The position numbers were made by a program, and so were the translations under genes. This document shows positions 13,433-15,921 of a DNA stretch of 15,921 nt, piece by piece; the first letter of the stretch is position 1, and each line of letters opens with the position of its first letter. This stretch comes from an uncultured Acetatifactor sp. (GTDB lineage Bacteria; Bacillota; Clostridia; Lachnospirales; Lachnospiraceae), in assembly GCA_910580225.1 (NCBI GenBank), contig CAJTXE010000068.1:1-15921 (forward strand). The letters run 5' to 3'. Below the pieces are notes generated by a model. The model was not told where the DNA came from. It made no database searches and saw only the letters and a program-made list of their open reading frames with translations.

Positions 13433-15346
13433 ATGAAGCAGGGATTTATCAAGGCAGCGGCAGTGACGCCGAAAATCAGAGTGGCGGACCCTGCCTATAA
13501 CGCGGAAGTGATCTGTGCAGGGCTGGAGGATGCCTGCGCAAAGGGAGCAAAAATCATTGTATTTCCAGAGCTGTGTATTACAGGCTATACCTGCGGGGAT
13601 CTGTTTCTGCAGCCTCTGCTGCTGAAAGAAGCTGCCCGGCAGCTGGTGAAGATCATGGAACGGACGCAAAAGAAGGATGCGCTGATCATGGTGGGGCTGC
13701 CCATGGAACGGGATGGGCGGCTGTATAATGTGGCTGCAGTTCTTTGCCGGGGCAGACTTTTGGGGCTTGTACCCAAGGGGAATATCCCATCTTATGCGGA
13801 ATTTTACGAGGGGCGGCACTTTGCAGAGGGCAATGAGAAGCCGGTTCCGTTTTTGTTTGCCGGAGAATCGGTTCCGTTTGGAACGAATCTCCTCTTTTCC
13901 TGTGAAGACATGCACGGCCTCATCGTGGGGTGTGAAATTTGCGAGGATTTGTGGGTGGCGAGCTCACCGGGAACAAATCATGCCCTGAAAGGGGCCACCA
14001 TTCTGGCTAATCTCTCTGCCTCCAATGAGACTATCGGAAAAGATGAATACAGGGAGCTCCTGGTAAAATCTTCCAGTGCCAGACTGATCTGCGGTTATAT
14101 TTATACTTCTGCAGGTGAAGGAGAGTCCACGCAGGATCTGGTTTTCGGCGGTCATAATCTGATCGCGGAAAATGGAATTCTTCTGGCTCAAGTGAAACGC
14201 TTTGCCTGTGAGACTCTGTATGCGGATATTGATATAGAGAGAATTCTTTTAGAAAGAAGGCGGATGGGGACTTTCGGAAAAGAACCCCAGGGGGAGTATG
14301 TAAGGATTCCTTTTCGGCTGGAATCCGAAGAAACCAGGTTGGACAGACGCTTTGGCAGCATGCCCTTTGTGCCCGGAGACGAAGGGCAGCGAAATCGCCG
14401 CTGTGAGGAGATCCTGTCCATCCAGTCCTACGGACTGAAGAAAAGATACGAACATACGGGGCTGAAAAGCGCTGTGATCGGTGTTTCTGGCGGACTTGAC
14501 TCCACGCTGGCGCTGCTGGTGACGGTACGAACTTTTGACTTGCTGGGGCTGGACAGGAAGGGAATCACGGCGGTAACCATGCCCTGCTTCGGAACAACGG
14601 ACAGAACTTATGAGAACGCATGCCATCTGGCGGACATCCTGGGAGTAACTCTGGAACAGGTAGATATCCGGAAGGCTGTGGAAATCCATTTCCAAGATAT
14701 CGGTCAGGCGCTTTCCGAGCATGATGTCACCTATGAAAATGGTCAGGCGAGAGAACGAACACAGGTACTGATGGATCTGGCAAACCGCAGAAATGGCCTT
14801 GTAATCGGCACAGGGGATATGTCGGAGCTTGCGCTGGGCTGGGCCACTTATAATGGGGATCATATGTCCATGTACGGCGTCAATGCAGGGGTGCCTAAAA
14901 CGTTGGTGCGGCATCTGGTAAAATACTATGGGGATACCTGCGGCAACACGGAGCTTACAGATCTGCTGGCGGATATTCTGGACACTCCGGTGAGTCCGGA
15001 GCTGCTTCCCCCAGTGGATGGTGTGATTTCCCAGAAGACAGAAGATCTGGTGGGTCCATATGAATTGCATGACTTTTTTCTATATTATATGCTGCGCTGC
15101 GGTTATTCTCCGGCAAAAATATACCGTGTGTCGAAACTGGCATTTGCAGGCCAATATGATGACGGGACGATTCTCAAATGGCTGAGAATTTTTTATAAGA
15201 GATTTTTTACACAGCAGTTTAAACGTTCCTGCCTGCCAGACGGTCCGAAAGTGGGAAGCGTGGCACTTTCGCCCCGAGGCGACCTGCGGATGCCTTCTGA
15301 CGCAAGTGTCAGATTATGGCTGTCTGAGGCGGAGAAACTGGTTTAG
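13433..15346 (+). CDS. nadE: Glutamine-dependent NAD+ synthetase
   Basis: Last step of NAD synthesis: deamido-NAD plus ATP plus glutamine gives NAD+. 637 aa, the two-domain glutamine-dependent form. The N-terminal nitrilase-like glutaminase has its catalytic triad: Glu46 (FPELCITGY), Lys115 (VPKGNIPSY) and Cys170 (CEICEDLWV). The C-terminal synthetase domain has the ATP pyrophosphatase loop SGGLDST (352-358) and the family segments GTGDMSELALGWATYNGDH and YGVNAGVPKTL. AGAGGA lies five bases before the ATG at 13433. It ends the operon; a strong terminator follows at 15375. Confidence 0.97.
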   Translation: MKQGFIKAAAVTPKIRVADPAYNAEVICAGLEDACAKGAKIIVFPELCITGYTCGDLFLQPLLLKEAARQLVKIMERTQKKDALIMVGLPMERDGRLYNVAAVLCRGRLLGLVPKGNIPSYAEFYEGRHFAEGNEKPVPFLFAGESVPFGTNLLFSCEDMHGLIVGCEICEDLWVASSPGTNHALKGATILANLSASNETIGKDEYRELLVKSSSARLICGYIYTSAGEGESTQDLVFGGHNLIAENGILLAQVKRFACETLYADIDIERILLERRRMGTFGKEPQGEYVRIPFRLESEETRLDRRFGSMPFVPGDEGQRNRRCEEILSIQSYGLKKRYEHTGLKSAVIGVSGGLDSTLALLVTVRTFDLLGLDRKGITAVTMPCFGTTDRTYENACHLADILGVTLEQVDIRKAVEIHFQDIGQALSEHDVTYENGQARERTQVLMDLANRRNGLVIGTGDMSELALGWATYNGDHMSMYGVNAGVPKTLVRHLVKYYGDTCGNTELTDLLADILDTPVSPELLPPVDGVISQKTEDLVGPYELHDFFLYYMLRCGYSPAKIYRVSKLAFAGQYDDGTILKWLRIFYKRFFTQQFKRSCLPDGPKVGSVALSPRGDLRMPSDASVRLWLSEAEKLV

Positions 15347-15374
15347 GCAGATGCAAAAAGTGAATGAAATGACG

Positions 15375-15436
15375 TGAAAGACAATAGGAAAAACCAGCTT
15401 TCGGGCTGTTTTTCTTATTGCTTTCATTGTTTTTTT
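15375..15436 (+). terminator. Rho-independent terminator of nadE operon
   Basis: TGAAAG, CAATAGGAAAAAC and AGC pair with the matching segments ending in CTTTCA (15421-15426), with two single-base bulges and a TTTCGG loop. TTGTTTTTTT follows. The inner stem alone also ends in TTTTTCTTATT, and the A-rich left arm would let it act on the minus strand too. Confidence 0.88.
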
Positions 15437-15487
15437 GCTATGTGTGCATGGGTTCTGCAACTTACTTGTCGGAAGCCGCATTACATG

Positions 15488-15530
15488 AAAAAAGGTTCGC
15501 CTTATTTGTAAGTAAGGCGAACCTTTTTTT
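15488..15530. terminator. Palindromic hairpin A with T-runs (bidirectional terminator)
   Basis: A 17-bp perfect stem (AAAAAAGGTTCGCCTTA at 15488-15504, its complement at 15513-15529) with loop TTTGTAAG and T7 on the right; the left A6 gives a T-run on the other strand. It is an almost exact inverted copy of the hairpin at 15867-15904. Confidence 0.85.
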
Positions 15531-15542
15531 ATAACTTTAATT

Positions 15543-15571
15543 ATTCTATACCTTTTGTCGCTATATTGCAA
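15543..15571 (-). promoter_or_regulatory. Leftward promoter facing into hairpin A
   Basis: On the minus strand TTGCAA (15571-15566), 17 bp, TAGAAT (15548-15543). Transcription would start near 15536, and the terminator hairpin would begin within the first ten bases, so the product would be very short unless read through. A perfect TTGACA at 15602-15597 on the same strand has only a weak -10 partner. Confidence 0.35.
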
Positions 15572-15686
15572 GCAAAATTTTGCCTTTTCCGTTTTTTGTC
15601 AATTCTGCTGTTTCTGACAGTTTCTTTTCTTTCGGAAATACTGCAAAATGCTGTTCCAAAGGCAGTTTCCTGTTCTGTGTCTGCAT
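15561..15686 (-). CDS. Possible 41-aa ORF in the AT-rich block
   Basis: MQTQNRKLPLEQHFAVFPKE, then KKLSETAELTKNGKGKILLA and a final I. The composition is that of an ordinary soluble basic protein rather than of translated noise, but no Shine-Dalgarno precedes it, so it may be the remnant of a longer gene. Family not recognised. Confidence 0.28.
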   Translation of the reverse strand: MQTQNRKLPLEQHFAVFPKEKKLSETAELTKNGKGKILLAI

Positions 15687-15700
15687 AATAACAGTCTATG

Positions 15701-15823
15701 TCAGAGGACTTCTATAGATCTTCTATCCAGGTTAACTATTCGGAATGTTTTTCTTGTAATTTTTATAAGTGATTTATTATCGGGTATTCCACAGTTTGCA
15801 ACTTCTTTAATCTGTTTTTTCAT
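15701..15823 (-). CDS. Possible 40-aa ORF in the AT-rich block
   Basis: MKKQIKEVANCGIPDNKSLI followed by KITRKTFRIVNLDRRSIEVL. It is basic and protein-like with AT-rich codon use, but no good ribosome binding site is seen. It ends 14 bases before the next ORF, in a different frame, so the two could be pieces of one frameshifted gene. Family not recognised. Confidence 0.28.
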   Translation of the reverse strand: MKKQIKEVANCGIPDNKSLIKITRKTFRIVNLDRRSIEVL

Positions 15824-15866
15824 TCATAGTGAGGAAAAAGATTTTATATTTATGCTTCCATGAAAG

Positions 15867-15904
15867 AAAAGGTTCGCCTTACTTACAAATAAGACGAACC
15901 TTTT
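15867..15904. repeat. Palindromic hairpin B, inverted copy of hairpin A
   Basis: AAAAGGTTCGCCTTA pairs with TAAGACGAACCTTTT (one C/A mismatch) around loop CTTACAAA. Read in reverse complement it matches hairpin A at all but one base over 38 bp, including the loop. The TTTT tail is shorter, so it is a weaker terminator. The window ends 17 bases later. Confidence 0.8.
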
Positions 15905-15921
15905 GGATAAGGAAAAATACA

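Larger units (their letters stand above)
15531..15866. other. AT-rich block between two inverted hairpins
   Basis: 336 bp, clearly richer in A and T than the flanking genes. It has no recognisable protein of normal size. It contains two overlap-free short minus-strand ORFs, a leftward promoter and polypyrimidine stretches on the plus strand. The change in composition at hairpin A suggests horizontally acquired or decayed DNA. Confidence 0.5.

Noticed and set aside
15648..15863. 71-aa plus-strand ORF in the AT-rich block
   Set aside because: No Shine-Dalgarno, Cys/Phe-rich composition typical of translated AT-rich antisense, and it overlaps the better-looking minus-strand frames.
1..15921. 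CRISPR array, tRNA or rRNA genes
   Set aside because: No regularly spaced direct repeats, cloverleaf sequences or rRNA-like stretches were found by eye.

Overview
The window looks like a chromosomal segment of a gut-type Clostridia bacterium, most likely Lachnospiraceae. The reasons are the moderate GC content, strong AGGAGG-type ribosome binding sites, extended -10 promoters, and proteins typical of that family (ankyrin-repeat proteins, fucose isomerase-family protein, SunS-like GT2, Hsp33, glutamine-dependent NadE). This assignment comes from protein recognition only; no search was run.

Left end (1-1812, minus strand): a polar amino-acid ABC transporter, with a lipoprotein binding protein (741-1709) followed by a permease that runs off the window (1-527). 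A strong stem-loop lies between them. The promoter (TTGACA, 17 bp, TAGTAT with extended -10) sits below possible operator sites in the 390-bp divergent region.

Centre-left (1985-6018, plus strand): an extended -10 promoter drives two tandem ankyrin-repeat genes (324 and 709 aa, no catalytic domain seen), followed by a GNAT acetyltransferase. No convincing terminator separates them, so they may be one unit. A DUF3892 gene (6087-6392, minus) converges on the GNAT gene and diverges from a fucose/arabinose isomerase-family gene (6706-8205, plus). That last gene may have an 11-codon leader ORF ending in its Shine-Dalgarno region.

Centre (8206-8844): hairpins mark the end of the isomerase gene. 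On the minus strand lies a 36-aa hydrophobic protein gene with a perfect Shine-Dalgarno. It diverges from a GT2 glycosyltransferase gene, and an 8-bp dyad touches the -35 elements of both promoters.

Right (8845-15346, plus strand): a tight run of GT2 glycosyltransferase, hisC, small multidrug-export-family membrane protein, SAM methyltransferase, hslO (overlapping by 8 bp) and nadE, ending in a strong terminator at 15375-15436. These are housekeeping genes of unrelated pathways (histidine, redox chaperone, NAD) and probably share transcription.

Right edge (15488-15904): an AT-rich block lies between two nearly identical self-complementary hairpins whose loops are in opposite orientation. It holds two possible short minus-strand ORFs and a promoter facing directly into the left hairpin. 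This looks like a relic or small mobile cassette, and it is the part of the window least explained by ordinary genes.
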